A stretch of 34,738 nt of DNA from Natronomonas sp. (GTDB lineage: Archaea; Halobacteriota; Halobacteria; Halobacteriales; Haloarculaceae), in assembly GCF_028274965.1 (NCBI RefSeq), contig NZ_JAQCNO010000039.1:1-34738 (forward strand), in the 5' to 3' direction. Below, in pieces: positions 16,198 to 24,910 of this stretch. The position numbers and the translations under genes are program-made. Positions within the stretch are counted from its first letter, which is position 1, and each line of letters starts with the position of its first letter. The notes under the pieces were generated by a model. That model saw only the letters and a program-made list of their open reading frames with translations. It made no database searches and was not told where the DNA came from.

Positions 16198-17454
16198 ATG
16201 TCCCAACCAGACACCAAATTCGGCGAGTACGGCGGACAGTACGTTCCCGAGGCACTGATGCCCGCGATCGAGGAACTGACCGAGGCCTACCGGCGGTACG
16301 TCCTGAACAACGAGGACGGCTTCATGGACGAGTTCTACGAGCGCATCCGCGATTTCGGCGGCCGCCCGACGCCGCTTCAGTACGCCGAACAGCTCTCGGC
16401 GCGCTACGGCGTCGACGTTTATCTCAAGCGCGAGGACCTCCTGCACGGCGGCGCGCACAAACTCAACAACGCGCTCGGACAGGTCCTCCTGGCGAAGTAC
16501 ATGGGCAAAGAGCGGATCATCGCCGAGACGGGCGCGGGCCAACACGGGACCGCGACGGCGATGGCGGCGGCCCACCTCGACATGCCGTGTGAGATCTACA
16601 TGGGCCGACGCGACATCAACCGCCAGCGGCCGAACGTCTTCCGGATGCGAATCAACGGGGCCGAGGTGACGCCGGTCGACGTCGGTCGCGGGACGCTCAA
16701 GGAGGCCATCAGCGAGACGATGCGCGATTGGGCGAGGACCGTCGAGACGACGCACTACGTGATCGGTTCGATCGTCGGTCCGGCTCCGTTTCCCGCGATG
16801 GTCCGGGACTTCCACGCGATCATCTCCGAGGAGATCCGCGAGCAGTCCCGCGAGAAGCTCGGCGGGCTCCCCGGCGCGGTCGTCGCCTGCGCCGGCGGCG
16901 GCTCGAACACGATGGGCGCGTTCGCCGACTTCCTCGAGGACGACGACGTTCGGCTGTACGCCGCCGAGGCCGGTGGTTCCTCGCTCACGGTCGACGAGGA
17001 GGCGGGCGTCGCACCGCACTCGGCGTCGCTCTCGACCGGCGAGGAGGGCGTCCTCCACGGGGCGCGGACGAAGCTGCTCCAGGACGGCCACGGCCAGATC
17101 ATGGAGTCCCACAGCGTCTCCTCGGGGCTCGACTACTCCGGCGTCGGCCCGCAGCTCTCACACCTCGTCGACGAGGGGCGGGTGACGCCCGTCGCCGTCG
17201 ACGACGAGTTGGCCCTCGAGGCCTTCCACCGGCTCTCGCAGGCCGAGGGCATCATCCCCGCCCTGGAGACGGCCCACGCCTTCGGCTTTCTCGAATCGGT
17301 CGCCGGACCCGACGGCGACGGCGCCGTCGATCTCCCCGAGACGGTCGTCGTCAACGTCTCCGGGCGCGGCGATAAGGACCTCGAGGCCGCAATCGAGGAG
17401 ACGGAAAAACGGACCCTCGAGAACGCGCCGACGATGGAGGTGTTCGAAGGGTGA
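16198..17454 (+). CDS. trpB: Tryptophan synthase beta chain
   Basis: The PLP enzyme joining indole and serine to give tryptophan. It is 418 aa and is the classical TrpB1 type by length and motifs. It opens [17 protein letters not shown]; the PLP lysine is Lys88 in [13 protein letters not shown]. Also visible: [12 protein letters not shown], the phosphate-binding [12 protein letters not shown], and [15 protein letters not shown]. The trpA GTG start overlaps its stop (GTGA), so the two subunits are translationally coupled, as expected for the alpha2beta2 complex with its indole tunnel. Confidence 0.96.
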   Translation: MSQPDTKFGEYGGQYVPEALMPAIEELTEAYRRYVLNNEDGFMDEFYERIRDFGGRPTPLQYAEQLSARYGVDVYLKREDLLHGGAHKLNNALGQVLLAKYMGKERIIAETGAGQHGTATAMAAAHLDMPCEIYMGRRDINRQRPNVFRMRINGAEVTPVDVGRGTLKEAISETMRDWARTVETTHYVIGSIVGPAPFPAMVRDFHAIISEEIREQSREKLGGLPGAVVACAGGGSNTMGAFADFLEDDDVRLYAAEAGGSSLTVDEEAGVAPHSASLSTGEEGVLHGARTKLLQDGHGQIMESHSVSSGLDYSGVGPQLSHLVDEGRVTPVAVDDELALEAFHRLSQAEGIIPALETAHAFGFLESVAGPDGDGAVDLPETVVVNVSGRGDKDLEAAIEETEKRTLENAPTMEVFEG

Positions 17455-18386
17455 GCCGCGACGGCGAGCGGACCGAGTCCGCCGCGAGCGCCGATCCCCG
17501 CGGGACGGACGGGAGCGAACGCGCCGACGCCGACGGCCCGGACGCCTCCGGTTCGACGCTTGAGGCGGCCTTCGACGAGCCGGCGTTCGTCCCGTATCTC
17601 GCCGCCGGCGACCCCGACTTCGAGTCCTCGCTGGAATACGTCGAGGCGCTCGCGGCCGGGGGCGCCGACGTGATCGAACTCGGGCTCCCCTTCTCGGAGC
17701 CCATCGCCGAGGGGCCGACGATCCAGCAGGCGGTCGTCCGCTCCCTCGAGGCCGGCATGACGCCCGAGCGCTTCTTCGAGTTCGTCGACGCCCTCGACGT
17801 CGAGGTGCCGCTCGTGTGCATGACGTACTACAACCTGATCTACCAGTTCGGCCCCGCGGGCTCGGAGCCGGTCCGCCCGTTCGTCGAGCGGGCGGCGGCG
17901 GCCGGGATCGAGGGGCTCGTCGTCCCGGATCTGCCGGCCGAGGAGGCCGACCTCCTCCGGGGGTACTGCGACGAACTCGGCCTCGATCTAGTGTTCATCG
18001 TCGCGCCGACGACGGCCGGCGACCGCCTCCACCGGATGATGGAGCGCGTCTCGGGGTACGTCTACGTCCAGGCGCGTCTCGGTGTGACGGGCGCGCGAGA
18101 CGACCTCTCGGACAGCACCGAGGGGACCCTCGAACGGCTCGAGGGGTACGACGTGCCGAAGGCGGTCGGGTTCGGCATCTCGACGGGCGAGCACGCCGAA
18201 GCCGTCGTCGCGGCGGGCGCCGACGGCGTCATCGTCGGCTCCGCGCTGGTCGACATCGTCGCGCGCGGCCACGAGAACGACGAGCCCGCCGAGGCGGTCG
18301 CCGCGGAGCTCGAATCGCTCTCGCGGGAGCTGAAAGCGGGGGCGGTCGCCGGCGCGAAACGCACGCCACGACCGGAAGGAACATGA
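17451..18386 (+). CDS. trpA: Tryptophan synthase alpha chain
   Basis: Cleaves indole-3-glycerol phosphate to indole and glyceraldehyde-3-phosphate. It is 311 aa with a TIM barrel: [33 protein letters not shown], and the C-terminal phosphate site [11 protein letters not shown] / GVIVGSALV. Glu76 matches catalytic Glu49 of the enteric enzyme. The partner Asp60 is replaced by Glu87 (LADGP becomes IAEGP), and the usual FSDP is FSEP. GTG 17451 is the only usable start: no Met or Val codon occurs in the low-complexity acidic N-terminal extension (about 2-36) before the barrel begins. It overlaps trpB by 4 bp. Confidence 0.95.
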   Translation: MSRDGERTESAASADPRGTDGSERADADGPDASGSTLEAAFDEPAFVPYLAAGDPDFESSLEYVEALAAGGADVIELGLPFSEPIAEGPTIQQAVVRSLEAGMTPERFFEFVDALDVEVPLVCMTYYNLIYQFGPAGSEPVRPFVERAAAAGIEGLVVPDLPAEEADLLRGYCDELGLDLVFIVAPTTAGDRLHRMMERVSGYVYVQARLGVTGARDDLSDSTEGTLERLEGYDVPKAVGFGISTGEHAEAVVAAGADGVIVGSALVDIVARGHENDEPAEAVAAELESLSRELKAGAVAGAKRTPRPEGT

Positions 18387-18414
18387 CGGAACCTCACACA
18401 CACCCACACACATC

Positions 18415-19203
18415 ATGACGCCAGGGATCGACGCGCGCCTGCGACGGATCGGCACCGACGACCGCTACGTGATCGTCCCGATGGACCACGGCCTCACGCT
18501 CGGGGCCGTCAAGGGTCTCAAGGACATCGAATCGACGATCGACGCCGTCACCCGCGGGGGCGCGGACGCGGTGTTGACACAGAAGGGCGTCGCACACCGG
18601 GTCCACGGCAACAAGAACGGGGCCGGATACGTCGCACACCTCAACGGCTCGACGGTCATCGGCCCCGACTCGAACGACAAGCGGACGACGGGCTCCGTCG
18701 AGGCCGCCCTCCGGGCGGGCGCGGACGCCGTCTCGTTTCACATCAACGTCGGCTCCGAGCACGAGCGCGAGCAGATCGAGGAACTCGGTCGGCTCACCGA
18801 CCAGGCGGCCGAGTACGGGCTGCCCGTGCTCGCGATGGCGTACGCCCGCGGTCCGGACGTCGAGGGCGACGACCCCGAGGCGCTCGGCCACGCCGTCCGC
18901 CTCGGCGAGGAACTCGGCGCGGACCTGATAAAGACCGGGTACAGCGGCGACGCGGCGAGCTTCGAGCACGTCTGTGAGTCGACGAGCCGTCCGGTGCTCA
19001 TCGCCGGCGGATCGCCCGACGGCGACCGCGAAACGCTGCGGATGGTCCGGGGGGCCATGGACGGCGGCGGCGCCGGCGTCTCGATGGGCCGGACGCTGTT
19101 CCAACACGACGACCCGGAGGGGATGGCCCGGGCGGTGTCGCTCGTCGTCCACGAGGGCCTCTCGGCCTCGAAGGCGTTCGAACGGGCCGAGATCGACGCC
19201 TGA
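18415..19203 (+). CDS. 2-amino-3,7-dideoxy-D-threo-hept-6-ulosonate (ADH) synthase
   Basis: First step of the archaeal shikimate route: a class I aldolase-like transaldolase that joins L-aspartate semialdehyde with a deoxyketohexose phosphate, replacing bacterial AroF/G/H. It is 262 aa. Visible landmarks are VPMDHGLTLG (Asp24), MAYARGP (Tyr143) and the Schiff-base Lys173 in LIKTGYSGD, with GGSPDG and GVSMGRTLFQ for phosphate binding. It lies 28 bp after trpA across a CA-rich spacer (CACACACACCCACACAC), so the general aromatic entry enzyme is probably co-transcribed with trpCBA. Its pathway partner, dehydroquinate synthase II, is at 21393. Class I fructose-bisphosphate aldolases are close relatives; context favours ADH synthase. 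Confidence 0.9.
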   Translation: MTPGIDARLRRIGTDDRYVIVPMDHGLTLGAVKGLKDIESTIDAVTRGGADAVLTQKGVAHRVHGNKNGAGYVAHLNGSTVIGPDSNDKRTTGSVEAALRAGADAVSFHINVGSEHEREQIEELGRLTDQAAEYGLPVLAMAYARGPDVEGDDPEALGHAVRLGEELGADLIKTGYSGDAASFEHVCESTSRPVLIAGGSPDGDRETLRMVRGAMDGGGAGVSMGRTLFQHDDPEGMARAVSLVVHEGLSASKAFERAEIDA

Positions 19204-19260
19204 GCGCCGATCCCGACCGATACGATTCCGCCGCGCCGTGGTACCGCGGCCCTCGGAAGC

Positions 19261-19268
19261 GTTATACC
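19261..19268 (+). promoter_or_regulatory. TATA box for the cold-shock gene
   Basis: GTTATACC is centred about 29 bp upstream of ATG 19294, so the cold-shock gene is expected to be transcribed alone and leaderless. Confidence 0.55.
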
Positions 19269-19293
19269 CGTCGTCGGCGTACGCGTATTTGCA

Positions 19294-19488
19294 ATGGCAA
19301 ACGGTAAGGTTGACTTCTTCAACGACACTGGCGGTTACGGTTTCATTTCGACTGAGGACTCCGACGAGGACGTGTTCTTCCACATGGAGGACGTTGGCGG
19401 CCCGGATCTCGAGGAAGGAACGGAAATCGACTTCGAAATAGAGGACGCCCCCAAGGGCCCCCGCGCGACGAACGTCGTTCGGGACTGA
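19294..19488 (+). CDS. Cold-shock domain protein (CspA family)
   Basis: A 64-aa single cold-shock domain that binds single-stranded RNA or DNA and melts structure. The start MANGKVDFFNDTGGYGFIST contains RNP1 (GGYGFI) and is followed by RNP2 (DVFFHM, near 27-32). The remainder DFEIEDAPKGPRATNV is the standard end of the domain. It is much more acidic than bacterial CspA, as expected for a halophile. It has its own promoter; its codon use (GGT, ACT, TTC early in the gene) looks slightly less GC-biased than the neighbours, consistent with high expression. Confidence 0.95.
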   Translation: MANGKVDFFNDTGGYGFISTEDSDEDVFFHMEDVGGPDLEEGTEIDFEIEDAPKGPRATNVVRD

Positions 19489-19599
19489 GGCGGGCACCCC
19501 TCCACACCGGGCTCGCCGCGGGCGATCCCGAGCACTACACCGCATTTCTATGCGTTCGATCACAGCGTCGAGCCGCCGGCTCCGACGCCGACCCCGCGG

Positions 19600-21237
19600 C
19601 TACGTTTCGCGCTCGCGGAGCTCCGTCCGCCGGATCTTCCCCGTCGTCGTCGTCGGGAGGCTCTCGACGAACTCGATCTCTCTGGGGTACTCGTGTTTTG
19701 CGAGGTTCGACTTGACGAGCGACCGGACCGACTCGCGGAGGTCTCCGTCGGCGGTCGCCGACTCGACCGGCTGACAGAACGCCTTGATGATCTCCCCGCG
19801 CATCTCGTCGGGGATCCCGACGACGCCGGCCTGTTCGACGTCCGGGTGCTCGAGGATCGCGTCCTCGACCTCGCCGGGGCCGACCCGGTAGCCGCTCGTG
19901 ATGATGAGGTCGTCGTCGCGCGATTTGAACCAGACGTACCCCTCCTCGTCGCGCTCGCCGAGGTCGCCGGTGCGGTGGTACCCGCCGACCCGGACCGCCG
20001 CGGTCTTTTCGGGCTCGTTCCAGTACTCCTCGAAGACGACCGGGTTCCCCTCGCGTTCGACCGCGATCTCGCCGATCTCCCCGGGGTCGCACTCCCGGCC
20101 CGTCTCCCCGTCGATGACGGCGACCTCGTGGCCGGGGACCGGCTTCCCCATGCTCCCGGCCTGGGCGGGGAACCACGACTGGCAGTTACAGACGAGCATG
20201 TTCGCCTCGGTCTGCCCGTAGATCTCGTTGACGGCGACGCCGTCCAGTTCGGTTTCGGCCCACTCGAGGATCTCCGAGGTCAGCGGCTCGCCGCCCGAAC
20301 AGATCGCCTCCACCGCGAGGTCGTGGTCCCCGACGTCGGCGCTCATCAGCATTCGGATCGCCGTCGGCGGGAGAAACGTCGACGTGACGTCGAACTCGGC
20401 CATGATCTCGAGGGCCGTCTCGGCGTCGAACCCCGCCATCGGATAGCCGACCACGGGCCGACCGTAGTGCCACGCCGGAAAGAGCAGATCGCCCAGCGCG
20501 CCGATCCACGCCCAGTCGGCCGGCGTCCAACAGACCGCCTCCGAGACGTCCAACTCGAAGTACATCCGGAAGGCCGGACAGTGGCCGACCCAGATCGACT
20601 GGGTGTGTAACGCGCCCTTCGGCGGGCCGGTCGACCCGCTCGTGTACATGATGATCCCGGGCGTGTCCGGCCCCGTCTCGACCGCCTCGAAGCCGGCCTC
20701 GGTCGCCTCTACGGCCGGCCCGAAGGCCGTCGTTCCGGCGTGGTGTCCCCGCCCTTCCCAGTCGACCTCGAGGACCGTCTCGAGGGCCGGACACTCCGCC
20801 CGTATCTCGGCGACCGTCTCGTAGTTGTCGCTGTCGGTGACGACCGCCGCGGCGCCGCTGTCCTTCAGACGGTATCCGAGCCCGTCCGGGCCGAAAAGCA
20901 CCGACAGCGGCATCGATATCGCGCCGAGTTTCCAGCAGGCCAGGTGCGTCAACGGGTTCGCGGGCACCTGCGGCAACACGACGCCGATGCGGTCGCCCTC
21001 GCCGATCCCGCGGCTCGCCAACGCGCTTGCGAGGCGATCGGAGAGACGATCGAGGTCGGCGAACGTGTACTCCTCGCGGCGGCCGTCCGGGTACGCCTGA
21101 TACAGCGCGGTCCGGTCGGGGGCGTCGTGCTTGCCGACCATGTCGTGCGCCGCGTTGTAGTCGGCCGGGAGGTCCCAACTGAACGCCTCCCGGGCGCGCT
21201 CGTAACTCTCGGTCGGCATCGTGACGTGCCACGTCAT
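19600..21237 (-). CDS. Acyl-CoA synthetase, medium-chain/acetyl-CoA synthetase-like
   Basis: Activates a carboxylic acid to its CoA thioester through an acyl-adenylate. It is 545 aa. Core motifs in order: P-loop YTSGSTGPPKGALHT, VNEIYGQTEAN (A5), GYHRTGDLGERDEEGY (A7), FKSRDDDLIITSGYRVGPGEVE (A8 hinge), and the C-terminal catalytic Lys in TTTTGKIRRTELR. The WTPADWAWIGAL region and overall length point to the medium-chain (MACS) branch rather than acetyl-CoA synthetase proper; the substrate cannot be fixed from sequence. ATG 21237 is supported by a TATA box 27 bp upstream; ATG 21219 is an alternative. It is divergent from dehydroquinate synthase II and functionally unrelated to it. Confidence 0.9.
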   Translation of the reverse strand: MTWHVTMPTESYERAREAFSWDLPADYNAAHDMVGKHDAPDRTALYQAYPDGRREEYTFADLDRLSDRLASALASRGIGEGDRIGVVLPQVPANPLTHLACWKLGAISMPLSVLFGPDGLGYRLKDSGAAAVVTDSDNYETVAEIRAECPALETVLEVDWEGRGHHAGTTAFGPAVEATEAGFEAVETGPDTPGIIMYTSGSTGPPKGALHTQSIWVGHCPAFRMYFELDVSEAVCWTPADWAWIGALGDLLFPAWHYGRPVVGYPMAGFDAETALEIMAEFDVTSTFLPPTAIRMLMSADVGDHDLAVEAICSGGEPLTSEILEWAETELDGVAVNEIYGQTEANMLVCNCQSWFPAQAGSMGKPVPGHEVAVIDGETGRECDPGEIGEIAVEREGNPVVFEEYWNEPEKTAAVRVGGYHRTGDLGERDEEGYVWFKSRDDDLIITSGYRVGPGEVEDAILEHPDVEQAGVVGIPDEMRGEIIKAFCQPVESATADGDLRESVRSLVKSNLAKHEYPREIEFVESLPTTTTGKIRRTELRERET

Positions 21238-21258
21238 ACCGCCGACTCGGAGGGCGCG

Positions 21259-21269
21259 GAAAATAAAGC
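21259..21269 (-). promoter_or_regulatory. TATA box for the acyl-CoA synthetase
   Basis: The minus-strand GCTTTATTTTC is centred about 27 bp upstream of ATG 21237, which decides this start over the in-frame ATG at 21219. Confidence 0.6.
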
Positions 21270-21362
21270 TCCGTGTCGGCCCCGCCGACGCGCTCGCTCC
21301 GGTCGCCGCCGGTGATACGCCCTGCCGCCCGCGTTTTCGGGCCGTCGCTCCGTCCCGCCACG

Positions 21363-21370
21363 TTCAATAG
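21363..21370 (+). promoter_or_regulatory. TATA-like box for dehydroquinate synthase II
   Basis: TTCAATAG is centred about 27 bp upstream of ATG 21393, supporting this ATG and a leaderless transcript although the frame is open upstream. Confidence 0.5.
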
Positions 21371-21392
21371 CGGGCCCTCCGATCCAAGGCGT

Positions 21393-22559
21393 ATGACACG
21401 CTCCGTGTGGTTGAAGGCCGACGACGAGGTCGGCGACTGGCAGGCGAGAAAGCGCCGCATCACCGCCGGCCTCGAGGCCGGCGTCGACTGGGTGCTCGTC
21501 GACCGGCGCGACGTCGATCGCGTCCGGGAACTCGGCCGCGTCAACGTCGCCGCCTTCGCCGGCGACGACGTCCACGTGATGGACGCCGAGGCCGAGGAGG
21601 GGGGCGATCCAGACGCCGTCGTCGTCGGCAAGCACGGCGAGGGCGACGGCACCGTCGATCTCCCCTCGGACCTCTCGGGGTCGGCCGATCTGACGACGCT
21701 GCGGCGAAGCGACGCCCCGGGCGGCGCGTACGTGCGCATCCTCGGCTCGGAGTACGAGTCCTTCGCGGAGGCGGCCGCGGCCGACGCCGAATACACGATC
21801 GTCGTCGGCGACGACTGGCAGATCATCCCCCTCGAGAACCTCATCGCCCGCATCGGCGAGGAGACCGATCTGGTCGCCGGCGTCCGGAGCGCCGCCGAAG
21901 CCAAGACGGCCTTCGAGACCCTGGAAATCGGCGCCGACGCCGTGCTCCTCGATACGGACGACCCCGACGAGATACGCGGGACCGTCGAGGCCAGAGACGA
22001 GACCCAACGCGAACAGCTCGAGTTGGCGTACGCGACCGTGACGGCGATCGAGGAGGCCGGCTCGGCCGACCGCGTCTGCGTCGACACCGCCTCGATGCTC
22101 GATCACGACGAGGGGATGTTGGTCGGCTCGATGAGCCGGGGGCTGTTTTTTGTCCACGCGGAGACGGCGGACTCGCCGTACGTCGCCTCGAGGCCGTTCC
22201 GGGTCAACGCCGGGGCGGTCCACGCGTACGTCCGGACGCCCGGCGGCGAAACGAAGTACCTGGCCGAACTGAAATCCGGCGACGAGGTGCAGGTCGTCGA
22301 CACCGCGGGCACCACTCGCGAGGCGATCGTCGGCCGGGTGAAAATCGAGAAGCGGCCCATGTTTCGGGTCGAGGCGGAACTGGAGAACGGCGACCGCGTC
22401 GAGACGCTGTTGCAGAACGCCGAGACGATCAAGGTTGCGACCGCCGAGGGCCGGACGTCCGTCACCGACCTCGCCGCCGGCGACGAGATTCTCCTGCGTT
22501 ACGAGGACGTCGCGCGGCATTTCGGCGAGGCCGTCGAGGAGTCGATCATCGAGAAGTGA
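21393..22559 (+). CDS. 3-dehydroquinate synthase II (archaeal AroB')
   Basis: Second step of the archaeal route: oxidative deamination and cyclisation of ADH to 3-dehydroquinate, NAD-dependent and unrelated to bacterial AroB. It is 388 aa. The family start SVWLKADDEVGDWQARK is clear, followed by DWQIIPLENLIA, VCVDTASMLDHDEGMLVGS, SRGLFFVHAET, RPFRVNAGAVHAYV and GETKYLAELKSGDEV, all typical of the family. It works directly after the ADH synthase at 18415 and before the dehydratase encoded on the opposite strand just downstream. The coding end overlaps that dehydratase gene by 14 bp in convergent orientation. Confidence 0.93.
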   Translation: MTRSVWLKADDEVGDWQARKRRITAGLEAGVDWVLVDRRDVDRVRELGRVNVAAFAGDDVHVMDAEAEEGGDPDAVVVGKHGEGDGTVDLPSDLSGSADLTTLRRSDAPGGAYVRILGSEYESFAEAAAADAEYTIVVGDDWQIIPLENLIARIGEETDLVAGVRSAAEAKTAFETLEIGADAVLLDTDDPDEIRGTVEARDETQREQLELAYATVTAIEEAGSADRVCVDTASMLDHDEGMLVGSMSRGLFFVHAETADSPYVASRPFRVNAGAVHAYVRTPGGETKYLAELKSGDEVQVVDTAGTTREAIVGRVKIEKRPMFRVEAELENGDRVETLLQNAETIKVATAEGRTSVTDLAAGDEILLRYEDVARHFGEAVEESIIEK

Positions 22560-23247
22560 GCGCGTCGGTGAGGCGACGAAGCGTCCGGAGATCGTACTGC
22601 CCGGGGGCCGTCGCCGCCGCCGGATCGACCGGCGCGTACCCGATCTTCGACCCGTACACCGGCGCGACCGCGCGGGTGTGACTGCCCGCCTCGCCCATCG
22701 CCATCGTGGCGACGGCGACGCCCGCCTCGCTCAGTTCGTGCGTCACCGCCAACACGTCGAGCGCGTCCGCCCCGTCCTCGGCGGTGACGGCGAGTTTCCC
22801 GACCGTTCCGTGCGCCGCCGCCCGCCGCAGCGACCGCTTTAGCTCCGCCCGCGGCGGGGTCTCCTCGAAGTCGTGATGCGAGACGACGACGCTCACGTCG
22901 CGTTCGAGAGACTCCTCGGCGAGCCCCCGCGCCGCCGCCGCGACCGCCTCGCCTCTCGATCCGTCCAGCGCCGCGAGTTCGACGTCGACGGCCCCGACCG
23001 CGTCGCGCTCGATCGCGTCCCCGAGCACGCCGAGACGCCCCTCGTCGCCCGCGGCCCCGCCCTCCCACCCGGCGCGGTTCGTCACGAGAAGCGGTAACTC
23101 GCCGTCGTATCCGGACAGCGCCTCCGCCGGGCGTTCGGCCAGATCCATCCGGAACTCGACGCAGTCGGCGACCGCGCGCGCGGCCGGCTCCTCGCCCAGT
23201 TCGGCCGTCGAAGCAGCGAGGGTGAACGTCTCGAAGTCGATCGCCAT
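22546..23247 (-). CDS. aroD: Type I 3-dehydroquinate dehydratase
   Basis: Dehydrates 3-dehydroquinate to 3-dehydroshikimate through a Schiff base. It is 233 aa. Visible are CVEFRMDL (substrate-binding Glu31 and Arg33), the catalytic His in VVSHHDFEETPP (His124 or His125), Schiff-base Lys151 in GTVGKLAV, and GSHTRAVAPVYGSKIGYAPV near the end. ATG 23247 (MAIDFETFTLAAS) fits the family; an upstream in-frame start at 23280 would add MSFCARRRSVG and is less likely. It is convergent with dehydroquinate synthase II (14-bp overlap), so three consecutive aromatic-pathway steps are encoded within 5 kb but in separate units. Confidence 0.92.
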   Translation of the reverse strand: MAIDFETFTLAASTAELGEEPAARAVADCVEFRMDLAERPAEALSGYDGELPLLVTNRAGWEGGAAGDEGRLGVLGDAIERDAVGAVDVELAALDGSRGEAVAAAARGLAEESLERDVSVVVSHHDFEETPPRAELKRSLRRAAAHGTVGKLAVTAEDGADALDVLAVTHELSEAGVAVATMAMGEAGSHTRAVAPVYGSKIGYAPVDPAAATAPGQYDLRTLRRLTDALTSR

Positions 23248-23286
23248 GCCGACGCTCCGTCGGCGAGCACAAAAGGACACACGGTC

Positions 23287-23715
23287 TCAGGCCCGCTCGA
23301 GGAACCGCGCCTGGGCGGTCGTCCCCTCGGTCCCGTAGTCGGTCACCTGCACCCGGATCGTCTCGCCGTCCTCGAGTCCGCTCCGGCCGTCGGGGTCCGG
23401 CACCTCGCGGACGAACGTCTGGAGGCCGTTTATTGTCCCGCGTATCTCCGGCGGAACGCGGTCGTACTGCGTCTCCTTGACGACAAGTTCGTACGTTTCG
23501 CCCTTCTGTGCGGCCTCCTCGGGCGGGCGGCGCTGTGCCTGTTCGTGCGCGTGATCGCGCTTCCGCTGGGCCTCGGTGTCGGGCCGCGAGCCGCGGCGAC
23601 GGAGCGCCCCGACGAGTGCGAGCACGGCGACGAGCGAGACGGCGACGCCGAGTATCAGCGGCGTCGGTAGGGATCCGATCATCGGCGACGGTTCGTGGCG
23701 CGCTGACATATCCAT
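23287..23715 (-). CDS. Membrane-anchored TRAM-domain protein
   Basis: A 142-aa protein. One N-terminal transmembrane helix (about 17-38, LPTPLILGVAVSLVAVLALVGAL) precedes a charged linker (RRRGSRPDTEAQRKRDHAHEQ). The C-terminal domain at about 70-142 has TRAM-like spacing (GETYELVVKETQ, then TFVREV, then DGETIRVQVTDYGTEGTTAQARFLE). TRAM domains normally bind RNA within tRNA-modifying enzymes, or stand alone as RNA chaperones in archaea; a membrane-anchored copy is unusual. Two near-adjacent ATGs (23715 and 23709) could start it. It follows aroD's start by 39 bp on the same strand, so aroD may be co-transcribed with it. Confidence 0.72.
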   Translation of the reverse strand: MDMSARHEPSPMIGSLPTPLILGVAVSLVAVLALVGALRRRGSRPDTEAQRKRDHAHEQAQRRPPEEAAQKGETYELVVKETQYDRVPPEIRGTINGLQTFVREVPDPDGRSGLEDGETIRVQVTDYGTEGTTAQARFLERA

Positions 23716-23828
23716 TGTGCCCGCCCGATACCGAGTGCGGCGCGCCCCGGACGCCGAACCCGATGACGCGACGGCGACCGGGGTGCGGTACGCACAGATT
23801 GAAACCGTCGCCGCGCGGAGAGACCCCC

Positions 23829-24599
23829 ATGTACCTCGCCGACGAAGCGTGGCCCGACCTCGAGGCGTACTTCGAGAACGAATCGCTCGCGTTGGTCCCG
23901 CTCGGCTCGACCGAACAGCACGGGCCGCACCTCCCGCTTGCGACCGATCACCTGATCGCGGAGGGGTTCGCCCGGGAGGTCGCCGACCGGACCGGCTACC
24001 TCTGTACCCCGACGGTCGACGTCGGCGTCAGCCCGCACCACCGCCAGTTTCACGGGACTATGTGGGTCGACGCGCCCGTCTTTCGCGACTACGTCGAGTC
24101 GTTCACAAAAAACCTCGCGTACCACGGGATCGACCGCGTCGTCTTCGTCAACGCCCACGGCGGGAACGTCGAACCGCTCCGGGAGGTCGGCCGACGGCTC
24201 CGGGATGACGGCGTGCTGTACGCCATCGAGTGGATGTGGAACGACAGCATCCCCGAGCTCGTCGACGAGTCCTTCGAGCGAAACGGCCCCCACGGGGGAC
24301 CCAAGGAGACGGCGATGATCATGCACCTCGCCGAATCGCTCGTCCACGACGACCGACTCGAGGACGCCAGGGACGGCGGCTGGGCGGACTTCAGCTTCGA
24401 GGACGCGAACAAACACGGGGCGCGGACCTTCTACGACTCGATCGACAACACCGACAACGGCGTGTTGGGCGATCAGACCGACGCGACCGCGGCGAAAGGC
24501 GAGGAGCTGTTCGAGGCCGCGAGCGATCAGCTGGTGCGGCTCTGTGAGTGGCTCGACGCACAGGATGCCGCGTCGCTGATGGCGAAACCGCACGTGTAG
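23829..24599 (+). CDS. Creatininase-family amidohydrolase (ArfB/MftE-like)
   Basis: A 256-aa metal-dependent amidohydrolase. Metal and catalytic residues follow the family: Glu29 and His31 in GSTEQHGPHLPLATD, Asp40, His110 in VFVNAHGGN, and Glu160 in HGGPKETAMIM. Archaeal members include ArfB, the formamide hydrolase of riboflavin and F420 synthesis; MftE of mycofactocin processing is another relative. Haloarchaea make F420, so ArfB is a reasonable guess, but no riboflavin or F420 gene adjoins it. It is divergent from the TRAM gene, 113 bp between starts. Confidence 0.85.
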   Translation: MYLADEAWPDLEAYFENESLALVPLGSTEQHGPHLPLATDHLIAEGFAREVADRTGYLCTPTVDVGVSPHHRQFHGTMWVDAPVFRDYVESFTKNLAYHGIDRVVFVNAHGGNVEPLREVGRRLRDDGVLYAIEWMWNDSIPELVDESFERNGPHGGPKETAMIMHLAESLVHDDRLEDARDGGWADFSFEDANKHGARTFYDSIDNTDNGVLGDQTDATAAKGEELFEAASDQLVRLCEWLDAQDAASLMAKPHV

Positions 24600-24699
24600 T
24601 CGCCGCGCCCCGCCTCCGCGCCCGCCCCGAATGCGACGCGGTCGGCGCCCTGGCGGCCGAAACGACAACGCAAAGTGTCGCGCCGACGCAGCTCGCGAC

Positions 24700-24888
24700 A
24701 TGACCGGCGGAACTCACGAGCACGAGCACGAGGGCGAAGGCGAGGACGACGACCGACCGGCCGGACCGGGAGAGCGCTCGACCGCCCCACAGAGCGCTTA
24801 CACCGCAAAACAGGCCGGTCTCGGCGCGCTCGTCGCGCTCGTCGGACTCGGCGTGACGTTCGGGATCCCTCTTTTCATCCTGGCTTGA
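24700..24888 (+). CDS. Small single-span membrane protein
   Basis: A 62-aa protein. A His/Glu/Asp-rich N-terminus (MTGGTHEHEHEGEGEDDD) is followed by a Pro/Gly linker, then one hydrophobic helix (about 39-61, AGLGALVALVGLGVTFGIPLFIL) ending at the C-terminus. The His/Glu cluster could bind metal, but this may simply be halophile composition. It has the look of a conserved haloarchaeal small membrane protein of unknown role. The ATG is 100 bp after the creatininase-family gene. Confidence 0.6.
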   Translation: MTGGTHEHEHEGEGEDDDRPAGPGERSTAPQSAYTAKQAGLGALVALVGLGVTFGIPLFILA

Positions 24889-24910
24889 TCCCCCCAGGCG
24901 ATCCGGGTCG

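Noticed and set aside
18387..18414. CACACACACCCACACAC spacer between trpA and ADH synthase as a regulatory element or repeat array
   Set aside because: Only 28 bp, a simple-sequence run without dyad symmetry; most likely just a spacer.
19294..19488. Cold-shock gene as recently acquired from bacteria
   Set aside because: The slightly different codon use is better explained by high expression; the protein is strongly acidic and has an archaeal-type promoter.
19489..19599. Possible small plus-strand ORF beginning at the ATG at 19550
   Set aside because: The translation is Arg/Ser-rich, runs into the 3' end of the acyl-CoA synthetase on the other strand and has no haloarchaeal acidic character.
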